From: Burkholderia contaminans
GTDB lineage: Bacteria; Pseudomonadota; Gammaproteobacteria; Burkholderiales; Burkholderiaceae
Direction of reading: 5' to 3'
Length of the DNA: 64,000 nucleotides
Assembly: GCF_029633825.1 (NCBI RefSeq)
Contig: NZ_CP090640.1
Coordinates: 1,426,001 to 1,490,000 of the forward strand
Positions 63,928 to 64,000 of this stretch are shown in pieces (position 1 is the first letter of the stretch; every line of letters starts with the position of its first letter). The notes beneath the pieces were generated by a model. The model made no database searches, had not been told where the DNA came from, and saw only the letters and a program-made list of their open reading frames with translations. Position numbers and translations under genes: made by a program.

Positions 63928-64000
63928 ATGTTACATATGCACTTGCAGTTTGGTAGTCCCGCGGTGAAGGGCGAATCCGCGGACAAGGACCACCAGGGCT
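63928..64000 (+). CDS. hcp: T6SS tube protein Hcp (TssD), N-terminal part
   Basis: The first 24 codons, MLHMHLQFGSPAVKGESADK and DHQG, match the start of Burkholderia Hcp, the hexameric inner-tube subunit of the T6SS. A GGGGAG ribosome site lies 11 bases upstream. The gene runs past the right edge of the window. Confidence 0.9.
   Translation, partial: MLHMHLQFGSPAVKGESADKDHQG

Overview
The window is GC-rich, densely coding betaproteobacterial DNA. The predicted proteins look like those of the Burkholderia cepacia complex, most likely the main chromosome. The assignment rests on the linked core clusters (mla, ibaG, murA, his, tat, petABC, sspAB) and on a type VI secretion (T6SS) locus whose Hcp begins MLHMHLQFG. 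Species cannot be fixed by eye.

Positions 1-9.8 kb: the tail of gltD and its terminator are followed by a small AT-richer accessory patch on the minus strand. It encodes a colicin M-like lipid II-degrading bacteriocin (588-1721) and a membrane-anchored probable immunity protein (129-512). Then come an AGCS symporter with thpR, a DadA-type dehydrogenase with an MFS transporter, and an ABC exporter (ABC_membrane_2 type) overlapping a frameshifted SDR gene.

Positions 10-37 kb are core metabolism and envelope. A TPP riboswitch precedes thiO-thiS-thiG-thiE. The phospholipid-transport operon mlaFED-mlaA-mlaC-mlaB follows, then a YadGH-like ABC pair, ibaG, murA and the histidine genes hisG-D-C-B-(marC)-H-A-F-I-E. 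These lead into a DUF4870-like protein, a HIT hydrolase, tatABC, a DegS-like protease (minus), a Nif3-like protein, the bc1 complex petABC and sspAB. tRNA-Thr(TGT) sits at 38.4 kb.

Positions 38.5-43.4 kb hold small hypothetical genes, a LytS/LytTR-type two-component pair (minus) and a polar amino-acid binding protein (minus).

Positions 43.6-57.9 kb are a vgrG-rhs island. An intact VgrG with a repetitive Ala-rich tail is followed by a 1533-aa Rhs effector and its overlapping immunity gene. Next comes a graveyard of displaced Rhs C-terminal cassettes: one with a deaminase-like toxin and an Imm10-like partner, one with a Tse2-like ADP-ribosyltransferase-type toxin broken by a single-base frameshift, and one whose toxin is lost. 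Several orphan or truncated immunity-like genes follow. This region is AT-richer than its neighbours and carries long direct repeats of the rhs core, as expected for tip exchange by recombination.

Positions 57.9-64 kb are the T6SS structural cluster: tssL-tssK-tssJ on the minus strand, diverging from tagM-tssB-tssC-hcp (hcp is cut by the window edge). The island therefore sits directly beside the machine that would deliver its VgrG and Rhs proteins.
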